Part shown: in pieces, positions 34,901-44,365 of the stretch
Layout: each line of letters begins with the position of its first letter
Numbering within the stretch: position 1 is the stretch's first letter
Assembly: GCA_900543415.1 (NCBI GenBank)
Contig: UQRE01000019.1
Span: forward strand, 1-44,420
From: an uncultured Dorea sp.
GTDB taxonomy: Bacteria; Bacillota; Clostridia; Lachnospirales; Lachnospiraceae
Direction of reading: 5' to 3'
Length of the DNA: 44,420 bases
Program-made: the position numbers and the translations under genes
The notes under the pieces: model-generated
What the model saw: the letters and a program-made list of their open reading frames with translations, nothing else
The model's database searches: none
Told to the model about the DNA's origin: nothing

Positions 34901-37354
34901 TTGCAACCTGATGGAACTGTATTAATAGATACTAAAATCAAAACGGATGGTGCAAAAACAGGAAGCGAAGATATTAAAAGAACTCTGTCTGGAACGATGG
35001 ATTACATAAAGCTTCTGCCCCAGGCTTTTAAAGATATACCAAGCATAATGAAACATACATTTTCATCTGCTTCGAAATCTATACAAAGCCTTACACCGAG
35101 TGTACGCAATTTGCAAGATGAAGTGGACCGGTATAAGGACGCATTGTATTACGCCGAAAAGGCTGGTTATGGACTTGGAGATGCACCATACGACAAAGCA
35201 TTAGCAGGATTGCAGCGGGCGAAAAAAGCAATGCAGGATTATAAGAAAAAATTGCTCGGTGTTGATAATGAACAAAAGAAAGCAAGCAAAAGTGGAAGTA
35301 AGCTCAATAAATCTTTAAAAGGTACTGAGAAAGCATCCCGCGGTGCACGAATGGGGTTGGGCCGAATGCTTGCAACATCTATCTTATTTAGCACTGTATT
35401 CCGCTCCATTTCCGCAGTAACAAGCGGATTAAAAGAAGGTATGGATAATCTGGCCCAGTATTCGGATGATACCAATAAGGCGTTATCCATGCTGATGTCC
35501 GGTATGACTCAGCTTAAAAACTCTTTCGCCACAGCCTTTTCCCCGTTGGTTGAGTATGCAGCTCCAGCCCTGGCTCAGTTCATTAATTTGCTATCCCAAG
35601 CCGTTACCTGGACAGCGCAACTGCTGGCAGCATTAACCGGAAAGGATACATTTGTTAAAGCGGTTAAGGTACAGCAAGATTATGCTGATAGCCTGGACAA
35701 GACGAAGGATGAAACCAAAGATGCAGCCAAAGAAACGGAAAAGGCATTAGCACCATTTGATAAGCTGATACAGATAACAACTGGGAAGAAAAAGAAAGAA
35801 GATAAGAACGAACTTAAGCCGGAGGATATGTTTACCACAGAGGAAGTATCCAATGACATTAAGTTGCAGGCAGAAGCAATAAAGAATACGCTTGGAAAGC
35901 TTTTCGACCCGCTCAAGGAATCATGGCTTGAAAATGGCCCACAGGTAATGAAATCACTGCAAAATACTTTCTCGGCTATTAAACAACTTGCAAGTGATGT
36001 GGGCGCATCATTCATGCAGGTGTGGAACGTAGAGGGATATGGGAAAGCAATAACAGATGATTTACTAATCACATTTTCAAATCTGGTTGATACAGTCGGA
36101 AATTTAGTCACCAACTTTGATAAGGCATGGGTATCTGGCGATACCGGGACAAACATTTTAAGACACTTGGGGGATATCATTCTTGAAATAACAGGATTTT
36201 TCCGTCAGGCATCAGAAAGTTTGAAAGAATGGTCTGCGGATTTAGATTTTACTCCTTTGCTGGAAAGCTTTGATAGGATTTTAATTGCTATAAAACCCAT
36301 TGTATCAGATGTTGGAAATTTATTATTGTGGTTTCTTAACAATGTATTGCTTCCTATTGCAAAATGGGGAATAGAACAAGCATTGCCGGCAGTATTTGAT
36401 TTAATTGCGGCAGCATTAAAAGCAATACATAGTGTGATTGATGCACTTAAGCCTTTGGGAATGTGGCTATGGGAAGAATTTTTGCAGCCATTGGGTAAAT
36501 GGACAGGTAAGGTTATTATATCTGCATTAGAGATGATTGTAGAATGGCTTAATAAATTTTCTGACTGGATTAATCGAAATCAAAAATTAGTTGAAAATAT
36601 TACATTAGTAGTATTATCGTTTTTTGCAGCATGGAAATTTGCTGAATTTGTTACTGGTGTGTATAACATGGTTCATAGCATATCTTCAATAATAAGCAGT
36701 TTAGGTGGGTTGGTTGGAATGATACAAAAAGTAATAGGTGCATTAACTCCTGCTAATGCTGCATTTTTGGCAATTGTTGCAGTTATTGGAAGCATCATAT
36801 ATTTATCTTCACAAGTTGCCAAAGCGTGGGATAAAATGACTCCGGGAGAACAATTAGCAACAAAAATACTGGCAGTAGCAGGTACGGTTGCTTTGTTAAT
36901 TGCAGTAATAGCAGCACAATTAAAAGATCCTATAGCGCTTGCTGTAGCTGGAAGTGTGGCAGCGTTCGCAGGATTTACCATAGCAGGAATTGCATCATCC
37001 GCAAATAGAAGAAGTTCAACTTATTCTGGTTCTGCTTATCCAATGTCTACCTATGCTGCTGTCCCATACAAAATGCCAATGCTTGCAACCGGTACAGTAG
37101 TACCACCCAGGGCTGGAATGTTTGCGGCTATTTTGGGAGACAACAACCGTGAAACGGAAGTGGTATCCCCGCTATCAACTATGAAGCAAGCCCTTAAAGA
37201 AGCACTGGCAGAAAGCAATATATCTGGTGGAAATCAGATTGCCAAAGCAGAGCTAATACTTGATGGTACAAGGTTTGGTCAGCTCGTAGTTAAATTCGGA
37301 AATAACGAAAAGAACCGTGTAGGTGTAAGGATGGTAACGGAGGGGAGTGTATAA
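34901..37354 (+). CDS. Tape measure protein
   Basis: 817 residues. Starts PDGTVLIDTKIKTDGAKTGS, with a long helical, Lys/Ser-rich N-terminal part, membrane-like helices in the C-terminal third (ILAVAGTVALLIAVIAAQL) and an end ATGTVVPPRAGMFAAILGD common in tape measures. Length would set a tail of roughly 120 nm (inference at about 0.15 nm per residue). TTG at 34901 lies after GAGGTGAT; GTG at 34892 is an alternative inside that site. Confidence 0.9.
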   Translation: MQPDGTVLIDTKIKTDGAKTGSEDIKRTLSGTMDYIKLLPQAFKDIPSIMKHTFSSASKSIQSLTPSVRNLQDEVDRYKDALYYAEKAGYGLGDAPYDKALAGLQRAKKAMQDYKKKLLGVDNEQKKASKSGSKLNKSLKGTEKASRGARMGLGRMLATSILFSTVFRSISAVTSGLKEGMDNLAQYSDDTNKALSMLMSGMTQLKNSFATAFSPLVEYAAPALAQFINLLSQAVTWTAQLLAALTGKDTFVKAVKVQQDYADSLDKTKDETKDAAKETEKALAPFDKLIQITTGKKKKEDKNELKPEDMFTTEEVSNDIKLQAEAIKNTLGKLFDPLKESWLENGPQVMKSLQNTFSAIKQLASDVGASFMQVWNVEGYGKAITDDLLITFSNLVDTVGNLVTNFDKAWVSGDTGTNILRHLGDIILEITGFFRQASESLKEWSADLDFTPLLESFDRILIAIKPIVSDVGNLLLWFLNNVLLPIAKWGIEQALPAVFDLIAAALKAIHSVIDALKPLGMWLWEEFLQPLGKWTGKVIISALEMIVEWLNKFSDWINRNQKLVENITLVVLSFFAAWKFAEFVTGVYNMVHSISSIISSLGGLVGMIQKVIGALTPANAAFLAIVAVIGSIIYLSSQVAKAWDKMTPGEQLATKILAVAGTVALLIAVIAAQLKDPIALAVAGSVAAFAGFTIAGIASSANRRSSTYSGSAYPMSTYAAVPYKMPMLATGTVVPPRAGMFAAILGDNNRETEVVSPLSTMKQALKEALAESNISGGNQIAKAELILDGTRFGQLVVKFGNNEKNRVGVRMVTEGSV

Positions 37355-37764
37355 TGGCGCAGAATGGAAACGGGGTATTTACCATAGACGGTGTCAACCT
37401 CCGTCTATGGGTAAAATCCTTAAAGCGAAATTTTTCGGTCGCAGATAGTGAAAATTCTGGACGTTTGCAGTCTTACCGGATGCACCGGGATATCATTGGT
37501 ACATTTTACAATTATACGCTTGATATTGATGCGGAAAGAAGTAATCCGGCTGACTATGATACGTTTTATGAAATCATATCTGCTCCGGTTGAGTCTCACG
37601 ATATGGTATTTCCTTATGGACAGGAAACCAAAGAGTTTGAGGCATACATAACAAGCGGGGATGATGAAATAAAAATCAACAAGAATGGAAAAGAAGGGCA
37701 GCGTAACCATTGGACCGGGTTATCTATTACCTTTACCGCTATGGAGCCGCAGAGGAGGCCGTGA
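37354..37764 (+). CDS. Distal tail-region protein, 136 aa
   Basis: VFTIDGVNLRLWVKSLKRNF, then GRLQSYRMHRDIIGTFYNYT and a C-terminal WTGLSITFTAMEPQRRP. A phage tail protein at the distal end of the tube, adjacent to tape measure and hub. The ATG overlaps the tape measure stop. Family not certain. Confidence 0.7.
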   Translation: MAQNGNGVFTIDGVNLRLWVKSLKRNFSVADSENSGRLQSYRMHRDIIGTFYNYTLDIDAERSNPADYDTFYEIISAPVESHDMVFPYGQETKEFEAYITSGDDEIKINKNGKEGQRNHWTGLSITFTAMEPQRRP

Positions 37765-37765
37765 T

Positions 37766-39559
37766 GTGTTTTTAAAGCAATCCATATTATCTGACGCAGA
37801 ACAGAACACTGAGGGATTAAAGATTGTTTATGACGACCTGGCCCCTTATGCCAAAGAAAATAGTACAGCATCAATTACAAGACCTGGATTAAGACCGAGA
37901 TTAGGGCTTCATCCAGGCTCTGGTTTACATCCGCGCGGGACGATAACAGAGCAAGAATTCCCGGAATTAAAGCGGGATGATATTTCTTATCCTGGATACG
38001 CTTTATGTTTTCCAAGATTTTCATTGCTAAATGGAAAGTATATTAATTTTCCAGATAATCCGCTTCCTTACGGATACATAAGCCCGGAAGTATCAAATGA
38101 GCAGGGATTGTTTGGGTATGTTAAGCAGAGCCAGGGGCTTAAACCTCAAATGGGTTTGCATCCAGGAATGTTTTTATACCCGAAATCAACAACTGAAACG
38201 TTGATTGAATCCCCCATGTTAACAGTGACATTTAATCAGAAATTTACTAGTGTAGGGTTGCTTTTTACTTTTAATATGATGTCGGGCGATTATTGCACCA
38301 GAATGAGAATTAAGTGGTACTCGGATAATAATCTATTGTCAGATATGGAGTTTTACCCGGATTCAGTGCGATATTTTTGTAATAATTATGTGAGAGGATA
38401 TAACAAGCTGGAAATCACATTTTTACAGACATCAAAACCAATAAGACCAGTATTTGTTACCAGAATAGATTATGGAATATACCGTGATTTTCTGGACAAC
38501 GAATTATTGGAAAGAAACTGTTTGCAAGAAATCAATGCCATATCAGAAAGCATAAGTATCAACACTTTGAATTTTACGGTCAGAACAACATCTAATATAC
38601 CGTTTGATTTGCAAAAAAAGCAGAAGCTTACACTGTATTTTAATGGAGAGTTGATAGGGAATTTTTATCTAAAAAATGGCGCAAGAAAAAACAAAACAGA
38701 TTACCATATGGACGCGCATGATGCAGTGGGTGTATTGGATGGTAATGAGTTCGCTGGAGGAATATATACAGGCCAGCCGGTTTCTGAAGTATTAGAAAAA
38801 ATATTTGAGAATGAAGATTTTAATTATTTATTGGATGAATCATTTTCAGATATTCCGCTTTATGGATACATACCGTATACCACAAAGAGAAACGCATTAG
38901 TATACATATGCTTTGCTATTGGAGCTATTGCAGATACAAGCAATTATGATGGAATTGTTATATATCCACAGGAGAATGCTTTGAGTGGTGAATTCTTGCC
39001 GGATGAAGTGTTTTCCGGTGTTACATTAGAGCATTCTGATATTGTTACTGGAATCAGGCTGACAGTACATACTTATAAAAAATCTAATGAAGCGCAAGAA
39101 TTATATAATGATACTTTAAATGGAACAGCAGAGATTATTTTTAGCGAGCCTTATCACAGTCTGGACATAGCTGGTGGAATCATTGGTCAGCACGGGGATA
39201 ACTATGCCTATATAACTGGAACTGGTGGAAATGTAACACTGACTGGTAAGAGATACAACCATCTCACCACATCAATCCTTAAAGAAAATCCAGATATTGT
39301 ATTTAATAAAAACATCCGTGAAGTAACAGACGCAACATTGGTTTATAGTGGTAATGCGCAGCAAGTGCTTGACCGCGTATATGCATATTATCAGCGAGCA
39401 GAAAATGTGGTGGGGGATGTTCTTATTGGAACAAAAAAATTAGGACAGAAAGTCAAGATTGATACAGATTACGATGGATACCGCACAGGCATTATTGAGA
39501 GCTACAATTATAGCTTTTCTCCCAACGAAATTAAGGCAGAGGTAAAAATACATGAGTAA
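37766..39559 (+). CDS. Tail hub/tail-associated protein, 597 aa
   Basis: GTG start after GAGGAGG. The N-terminal region has repeated GLHPG-type motifs (RPRLGLHPGSGLHPRG and LKPQMGLHPGMFLYP). Later, typical hub signatures occur (FYLKNGARKNKTDYHMDAHD, EVLEKIFENEDFNYLL). The C-terminal half (PEDITVKYxHG-like, NYSFSPNEIKAEVKIHE) matches tail-associated baseplate proteins. It lies between the distal tail and fibre genes. No peptidase motif was recognised. Confidence 0.72.
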   Translation: MFLKQSILSDAEQNTEGLKIVYDDLAPYAKENSTASITRPGLRPRLGLHPGSGLHPRGTITEQEFPELKRDDISYPGYALCFPRFSLLNGKYINFPDNPLPYGYISPEVSNEQGLFGYVKQSQGLKPQMGLHPGMFLYPKSTTETLIESPMLTVTFNQKFTSVGLLFTFNMMSGDYCTRMRIKWYSDNNLLSDMEFYPDSVRYFCNNYVRGYNKLEITFLQTSKPIRPVFVTRIDYGIYRDFLDNELLERNCLQEINAISESISINTLNFTVRTTSNIPFDLQKKQKLTLYFNGELIGNFYLKNGARKNKTDYHMDAHDAVGVLDGNEFAGGIYTGQPVSEVLEKIFENEDFNYLLDESFSDIPLYGYIPYTTKRNALVYICFAIGAIADTSNYDGIVIYPQENALSGEFLPDEVFSGVTLEHSDIVTGIRLTVHTYKKSNEAQELYNDTLNGTAEIIFSEPYHSLDIAGGIIGQHGDNYAYITGTGGNVTLTGKRYNHLTTSILKENPDIVFNKNIREVTDATLVYSGNAQQVLDRVYAYYQRAENVVGDVLIGTKKLGQKVKIDTDYDGYRTGIIESYNYSFSPNEIKAEVKIHE

Positions 39560-39989
39560 GTATTTAGAATCCCTTATTTTTGACCGTACGCAGTCAGACA
39601 TAATAGAATTAACCGACAAGGCTTACATTGATTACAAAGACCTAAACCGTGTCGAACAGGCAATCAAATGGGTATCTTATGTCCTTAATCAGTACGGATA
39701 TAGAAATACGATTGTATCTAAGACATGGAAACCGCAGGACCATAGGACGGATTACGAAATGGACCGTCTGAAAAAAAATATAGTTGCAATAAGGAATGCA
39801 TACTATACAGACAGCAACACCCCGCTAACCCCTGATAAGATAACATACACATCAGTTTATCAGGCCAACGCCATAGAAAGAATCATTTATGATTTGGGGA
39901 ATCTGATTGTAAAATCCTGTCCAGGTCCAAACCATCTTGCATTCACACTTGGAAGGAAAACATTAGGAAACAGGAGTATAAGCCTATGA
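39552..39989 (+). CDS. Baseplate/tail structural protein, 145 aa
   Basis: LIFDRTQSDIIELTDKAYID, YKDLNRVEQAIKWVSYVLNQ: a family of small proteins following the tail hub in Clostridia phages, with the conserved AYxDxxDLNRVE motif. Likely baseplate attachment. ATGA overlaps on both sides. Confidence 0.68.
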   Translation: MSKYLESLIFDRTQSDIIELTDKAYIDYKDLNRVEQAIKWVSYVLNQYGYRNTIVSKTWKPQDHRTDYEMDRLKKNIVAIRNAYYTDSNTPLTPDKITYTSVYQANAIERIIYDLGNLIVKSCPGPNHLAFTLGRKTLGNRSISL

Positions 39990-40453
39990 GTTTGAAAACT
40001 GATTATAAAAATGATAAATTTTCTGGAATGCGTAAATACAAAATTGAAACTGATTCTGAAACCGGACTATCTACATTGGATGATAAAACCGAATATGTGG
40101 AGGTAGGGGACATATTCTCTGCTGATGATATCAATAATACAAATAAGGCCATTAACAAGATAGAAGGAACAGTTAATGATATGATTGGGGCAATCAGGCT
40201 CGATTTCCCTAAAACTGGGTGGAGCACCCAGGCACCATATAAACAGACTGTAAACAATGCGGGTATAAATGATACGGATGTCCCAGTGCCAATGTTCGAG
40301 TATCCTGTCATTAATTCGGAACAGCAACAGAAAGACGTGGACAGAAGCGTGGGGTATATCACCGACATAACAACGAATAATGGATCAGTGACCATTACAT
40401 GTAATTATAGGAAACCAACAGCAGATTTCATACTTGTATTGAAAGGAATATGA
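39986..40453 (+). CDS. Baseplate/tail structural protein, 155 aa
   Basis: GDIFSADDINNTNKAINKIE and later FPKTGWSTQAPYKQTVNNAG with a beta-rich end. Similar to small receptor-binding-associated proteins of Clostridia siphophages. Probable fibre base. Function inferred from position. Confidence 0.65.
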   Translation: MSLKTDYKNDKFSGMRKYKIETDSETGLSTLDDKTEYVEVGDIFSADDINNTNKAINKIEGTVNDMIGAIRLDFPKTGWSTQAPYKQTVNNAGINDTDVPVPMFEYPVINSEQQQKDVDRSVGYITDITTNNGSVTITCNYRKPTADFILVLKGI

Positions 40454-40875
40454 CAATGAGAATCGGATTACCGTTTAAAGGAAGTGGGGTTGATGTGACC
40501 GGCCTAACCGCTACATCACCAAGAGTCAGAAAAGGAAAAACATTTTATGGAGCTGGGACTGATAATGAACAGTCTGGGACAATGCAAGATGTTGAATCGA
40601 TTAATAAAAAGATGGACGTAAATGAAACATATAATATTACGCCTGGATACCATGATGGAAATGATACATTCTTCCAAAACCTTGAAACATACAGAGGTGG
40701 ATTTGTTGACCCTGGTCCTGGTAAACAGGTGATTGAAACAAAAGGAAAATACGTAATGTATGATATTATTGTATTGGAAGTAAGCGGATTGCGACCGGAA
40801 GTGATAAAATATGGCGTGACTGTTGGTGAAGGTGAAGGGGCGGTAACTGGTACATGGCAGGGTTTTGTAAGTTAG
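40450..40875 (+). CDS. Tail fibre-associated protein, 141 aa
   Basis: RIGLPFKGSGVDVTGLTATS and VRKGKTFYGAGTDNEQSGTM show the KGKxFxGxxxxxxxGTM motif repeated in phage fibre proteins. The rest is beta-rich with YNITPGYHDGNDTF, a repeat also seen in the next protein (LEPGYYSGG). ATG at 40450, or at 40456 if a longer spacer is preferred. Confidence 0.65.
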   Translation: MTMRIGLPFKGSGVDVTGLTATSPRVRKGKTFYGAGTDNEQSGTMQDVESINKKMDVNETYNITPGYHDGNDTFFQNLETYRGGFVDPGPGKQVIETKGKYVMYDIIVLEVSGLRPEVIKYGVTVGEGEGAVTGTWQGFVS

Positions 40876-40892
40876 TGAAATGGATGGTGTAT

Positions 40893-41795
40893 ATGGCGAA
40901 GTTGGCGTTACATAAATTTGGTAGTCAAGCGAATCTGGATGACTTAACAGCAATGCCAGAGGATGTATTGGAAGGTAATATATTCCTTGGGAAAGGAAGC
41001 GAGGAGAAACAGACCGGAACACTTCCAGACAAAAAATCCCCAACAATTATATTGCCGGCAAACGGGGAAATAAAACTTGAACCTGGATATTATTCAGGTG
41101 GGAAAATCACCCAGAACATTGAAACATTTAATGCACAGACAATCGGTCCTGGAGCAAAACAAATCACGGTCAAGACTGCTGGAAAATACGGGAATGGTGA
41201 TATCACTATTAATCCGGTTAAAAACCTAACCCCTTCGGTCATTAAGAAAGGTGAATATGTTGCAGGCGTAGGTCCTGGACTGTGGGAAGGATATGTAAAT
41301 GAGGACCCATATACCCCATATCTATTCGGGACATTTTATGGCTCACAGGGTATTACATATTTTCGGTATACAACATATAGACAAGGTACTGGTACGGTAA
41401 AACTGTCAAAGGACCACATAGAAGCAAGTGCAGGTTCAGGAGAAACAGTCGCATTTGTTTTTGACCTACCCATCAACCTTACAAATGTAAAATCGGTTAC
41501 GGTCCAAATGTCTGGAACCGGAAAGGTTTGCAAGGTTATGGTATGCCGGAATAGGGTGGAAAACTATATTGAGGAAGCATATCAGTCCGGTTCAAGCGTG
41601 CAATATAGATATAATCCGAATCTAGGTGACATATTACTTGATGGGTCAATTGGAAGAAGTAGCTCTTCCGGCGCTGAATGGGAGCAAGAAAAAACATTTA
41701 CCTTAAGCGGAATAACTGGCAATGCCTACCTGTATATTGGAGCTTCTGGGGCTGCGTTTGACTACAATTTATATTTGGCTAGATTTAATCTGTAA
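40893..41795 (+). CDS. Tail fibre/receptor-binding candidate, 300 aa
   Basis: KLALHKFGSQANLDDLTAMP and VLEGNIFLGKGSEEKQTGTL repeat the fibre motif of the preceding gene. The C-terminal ~140 residues are beta-rich with a carbohydrate-binding look (TVKLSKDHIEASAGSGETVA...YLYIGASGAAFDYNLYLARF). The start at 40893 is chosen because it follows the previous stop; 40884 is an alternative. Confidence 0.68.
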   Translation: MAKLALHKFGSQANLDDLTAMPEDVLEGNIFLGKGSEEKQTGTLPDKKSPTIILPANGEIKLEPGYYSGGKITQNIETFNAQTIGPGAKQITVKTAGKYGNGDITINPVKNLTPSVIKKGEYVAGVGPGLWEGYVNEDPYTPYLFGTFYGSQGITYFRYTTYRQGTGTVKLSKDHIEASAGSGETVAFVFDLPINLTNVKSVTVQMSGTGKVCKVMVCRNRVENYIEEAYQSGSSVQYRYNPNLGDILLDGSIGRSSSSGAEWEQEKTFTLSGITGNAYLYIGASGAAFDYNLYLARFNL

Positions 41796-41804
41796 GGAGG
41801 TTAC

Positions 41805-42404
41805 ATGAATAACATAGAAAATATCCAAGAATATATACCTACTGTGTATGTTAATGACTCTGAGCCGGATTTGGATGAGACAAACTTAAACAAAACAGAA
41901 CAGGCAATAAAACGGGTAACTGATGCAGCCAATAAAGCAATTGATGCATTAAAGCAACTGGACCGGGAGAAGTTAGCGTTATCTGCTATATCTAACGTAT
42001 TATCTGATGCTACAGATAAGGTTCCATCATTGGCTTTAGCTAATACAATGCAGCGCGCGATTAATGACTTAAATAGCAATTTAGAGTCCAAGGCCAATGC
42101 TGATACAGTGTCTGGATTATCCGCAGACCTGAACAATGTAAAGGAATCCCTGAATCCACTCAAAACAAGCCTTGTGGGAGACATTAACAATAATACCGCG
42201 GGAGTTGTCAACATAGTTGCGTGGGATTCCAATACGGCCAGCACCCCCAAGTCCACAGGAAACACTGCGTACGGCAATGGATTCTGCCTTACGTACAGCC
42301 TTGGTGATCAGTGGCTATGCCAATTGGCAATGGCGGTTGGCGACCCTAACCTATATACCAGATATAGGCGTGAGGGCGTTTGGAGTGGCTGGACAACGAA
42401 ATGA
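41805..42404 (+). CDS. Tail fibre with variable C-terminus (expressed form)
   Basis: 199 residues. The N-terminal part to about residue 89 is helical (IQEYIPTVYVNDSEPDLDET, NLNKTEQAIKRVTDAANKAI). From there the C-terminus (ESKANADTVSGLSADLNNV... ending GVWSGWTTK) is replaceable: a 12-bp inverted repeat at 42071-42082 lies at residues 88-92. The W..W ending resembles pyocin-knob domains of tail fibres. The oppositely oriented alternative C-terminus ends 5 bp from this stop. Host-receptor binding is inferred. Confidence 0.8.
   Translation: MNNIENIQEYIPTVYVNDSEPDLDETNLNKTEQAIKRVTDAANKAIDALKQLDREKLALSAISNVLSDATDKVPSLALANTMQRAINDLNSNLESKANADTVSGLSADLNNVKESLNPLKTSLVGDINNNTAGVVNIVAWDSNTASTPKSTGNTAYGNGFCLTYSLGDQWLCQLAMAVGDPNLYTRYRREGVWSGWTTK
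42071..42082 (+). repeat. Left crossover repeat of the invertible fibre cassette
   Basis: AAATAGCAATTT, codons aat-agc-aat (NSN) of the fibre gene. Its exact inverse complement is at 42927-42938, in the same codon phase relative to the minus-strand C-terminus. Confidence 0.7.
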
Positions 42405-42409
42405 TTATT

Positions 42410-42938
42410 TTACGTGTTACTAATAATGGCACACCAATATACAGTTAACGCTGTCATGCTTGAAGGTAGTGTTATATCAATTATAAACGATGTTGCTGCT
42501 ATTGATCGTACCCTGACTTGTGCGGCTGTGTTACTTGTCACAGGTTGTACTAAAACAATGGGAGCCTTCGAAAAAGATTTTCCAAAAGTTATAGTTTTCT
42601 GGGTCACACCTCCAGCCGTTAGCCCTGTATATGACACGGCACCAGAGGCTAAATCCGCGTTTGTGATAACCCTTCGCCAATCAGACCATCCAGGGTATAC
42701 TGTATCATTGCCATAATACCAACTACGGATATATGATGTTGTGTGTTTGTTGGTTATGATGTCAAGTTGCTGAAAGCAGAAGTCACTACCATTATTAACA
42801 ACGCGCAAAAATGACCCATTAATGTCTGATACTGGAAAGGTACCAGTAGTGCCAAGCGAAGGAAACAATTGAACTATACAATTTTTAAACAGATTATCTA
42901 TATTATCTGTATATCTGTTTGCTCCAAAATTGCTATTT
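42410..42938 (-). CDS. Silent alternative fibre C-terminus (inverted)
   Basis: A minus-strand reading frame without start signals. From the repeat at 42938 it encodes NSNFGANRYTDNIDNLFKNC, then a fibre domain ending WYYGNDTVYPGWSDWRRV, like the expressed C-terminus, and a last ~75-residue beta domain (KTITFGKSFSKAPIVLVQPV ... LTVYWCAIISNT) like H-type lectins. The ORF upstream of 42938 reads antisense of the next gene and is not part of it. Inversion would fuse it to residues 1-89 of the + strand fibre, giving about 264 residues. Confidence 0.75.
42927..42938 (-). repeat. Right crossover repeat of the invertible fibre cassette
   Basis: Reads AAATAGCAATTT on the minus strand (AAATTGCTATTT on plus), inverted to 42071-42082. 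The next gene's ribosome site (about 42963) lies outside the 868-bp segment, so it would be unaffected by inversion. Confidence 0.7.
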
Positions 42939-42971
42939 GCTATATAAAAACATACCCATGAAAGGAGTAAA

Positions 42972-43385
42972 ATGAACCAATTAAAACTATTAAACAACAC
43001 AAAATACGACTTAATTACAAACGGGGTGGAAGAATCAGGCGATTACCTAACCCTGTCGTTTCTTCCCGTCCTAGATAGTTTTGAAACGGTAGAATCCGAA
43101 TTTAATCCGACAAATACAGAAAAAATTTACATACTTGGTTTGGACGGTCAGCCGATGGAAGTAAAAACCGGATTTACTCAGCTGGTTGAGATGCGCAAGA
43201 AAATGGATTATGTCATTTCATCTGAAACAGTAAATACCGGAACCGAGGAAGAGCCGAATTATGAAACCAATGAAGTGAAGGATAGCATTATGGTTGTTAA
43301 ACTTCGTAGGCCAGATATCCGGGATACAGTGCGGACATTGCAAGATACAGTGGATGCAATAATTTTAAATCAGCTGGAGGTGTAA
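42972..43385 (+). CDS. Tail/baseplate accessory protein, 137 aa
   Basis: KLLNNTKYDLITNGVEESGD, then LDGQPMEVKTGFTQLVEMRK. Small proteins of this type precede XkdX in Firmicutes phages. AAAGGAG precedes the ATG. Structural role inferred from position. Confidence 0.65.
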   Translation: MNQLKLLNNTKYDLITNGVEESGDYLTLSFLPVLDSFETVESEFNPTNTEKIYILGLDGQPMEVKTGFTQLVEMRKKMDYVISSETVNTGTEEEPNYETNEVKDSIMVVKLRRPDIRDTVRTLQDTVDAIILNQLEV

Positions 43386-43386
43386 C

Positions 43387-43512
43387 ATGTATACAACGTT
43401 AAAAAGGTTATATAACAATGGAAAAGGGCCATTAACCGTTGATGAGCTTAACCGGGCTGTATTACTTGGATGGATTACAGAGCAGCAGAAAAACAGTATA
43501 ATTGGAGGATGA
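43387..43512 (+). CDS. XkdX-family protein, 41 aa
   Basis: YTTLKRLYNNGKGPLTVDEL then NRAVLLGWITEQQKNSI: the LxxxYxxG...V...L..AV..GWIT.E.. pattern of XkdX, a short protein always near the end of phage tail operons. Function unknown. GGAGG precedes the ATG by a few bases. Confidence 0.85.
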   Translation: MYTTLKRLYNNGKGPLTVDELNRAVLLGWITEQQKNSIIGG

Positions 43513-43514
43513 TT

Positions 43515-44255
43515 ATGAGAGATATCACATTGTGTCATCCACGCTTACAGCTTTTAGCAGGTCAGTTAGTGGATGAATGTAATAAACAGGGATTAAAAAT
43601 TAAGATAGGCGAAACATTGCGAACTGTGGCAGAACAGGATGCGTTATATGCTCAGGGCAGGACTAAACCGGGGAACATTGTAACTAATGCTCCAGGCAGT
43701 AGCTACAGCTCATATCATCAGTGGGGTACTGCCTTTGATATCTTCCGCAATGACGGAGCTGGAGCTTATAATGAAATTGGTGGATTTTTTAACCGTGTAG
43801 GTGCTATCGGTGTATCTTTGGGACTTGAATGGGGTGGAAATTGGAAGTCTCCTGTGGACAAGCCACATTTCCAATTGCCGGATTGGGGAAGTAGCACATC
43901 TGGAATCAAGAAACTATATCGCACCCCGGATGAATTTATGAAAACCTGGGTGACAGAGGGACGCACTGGCTGGATTAAGGATAATAACGGCTGGTGGTAC
44001 CGCAGACCAGATGGAACTTACCCGGCTAATAAGTGGTGTGTCATAAATCACCATTGGTATCTGTTTAACAAAGACGGATATGCTTGCACCAGCTGGCACC
44101 GCTGGAATGGAAGTGCATGTGACCCGGATGATGGTTCGGGGGATTGGTATTACTTTGACCCTACACCAAACGGTCCATTGGAGGGGGCGTGCTGGCATAG
44201 CCAGGACAATGGGGCACTGGATGTCTGGTACATAGAGGATTCTAATTCAATATAA
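43515..44255 (+). CDS. Endolysin: M15 peptidase with wall-binding repeats
   Basis: 246 residues. The N-terminal D-alanyl-D-alanine or L-Ala-D-Glu peptidase (M15/VanY type, about 1-140) has the zinc motif SYHQWGTAFD (His, Asp) and KPHFQLP (His). From about residue 155 follow aromatic repeats GWIKDNNGWWYRRPDGTYPA and WYLFNKDGYACTSW like choline/cell-wall-binding repeats. It cleaves host peptidoglycan at lysis. ATG at 43515 is 6 nt after GGAGG. Confidence 0.92.
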   Translation: MRDITLCHPRLQLLAGQLVDECNKQGLKIKIGETLRTVAEQDALYAQGRTKPGNIVTNAPGSSYSSYHQWGTAFDIFRNDGAGAYNEIGGFFNRVGAIGVSLGLEWGGNWKSPVDKPHFQLPDWGSSTSGIKKLYRTPDEFMKTWVTEGRTGWIKDNNGWWYRRPDGTYPANKWCVINHHWYLFNKDGYACTSWHRWNGSACDPDDGSGDWYYFDPTPNGPLEGACWHSQDNGALDVWYIEDSNSI

Positions 44256-44282
44256 AAGCGCCAGAACTTGACTCTGACGCTT
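44256..44282 (+). terminator. Hairpin after the endolysin gene
   Basis: AAGCG (44256-44260) pairs with CGCTT (44278-44282), with inner CAGA/TCTG. There is no strong T-run, so termination is likely but not certain. Confidence 0.55.
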
Positions 44283-44293
44283 ATATAAATAAA

Positions 44294-44331
44294 GTACCAT
44301 CTTCGGAAATATGCAACACAAAATGCAACAC
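44294..44331. promoter_or_regulatory. Right integrase arm-type sites and 13-bp inverted element
   Basis: ATGCAACAC at 44311-44319 and 44323-44331 repeats the left-end pair. Just before it, GTACCATCTTCGG (44294-44306) is the exact inverse complement of 1331-1343, upstream of int. In the circular phage genome both lie around attP and int. Confidence 0.6.
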
Positions 44332-44365
44332 GGAGCCTACAAACCGCATAAAACCGTTGTATTTT

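Noticed and set aside
40516..41046. Minus-strand ORF across two fibre genes
   Set aside because: Antisense shadow without ribosome site, spans the junction of two plausible plus-strand genes.
42414..42716. Plus-strand ORF of 100 codons after the fibre gene
   Set aside because: It is antisense to the silent fibre C-terminus, which has the recognisable fibre pattern.
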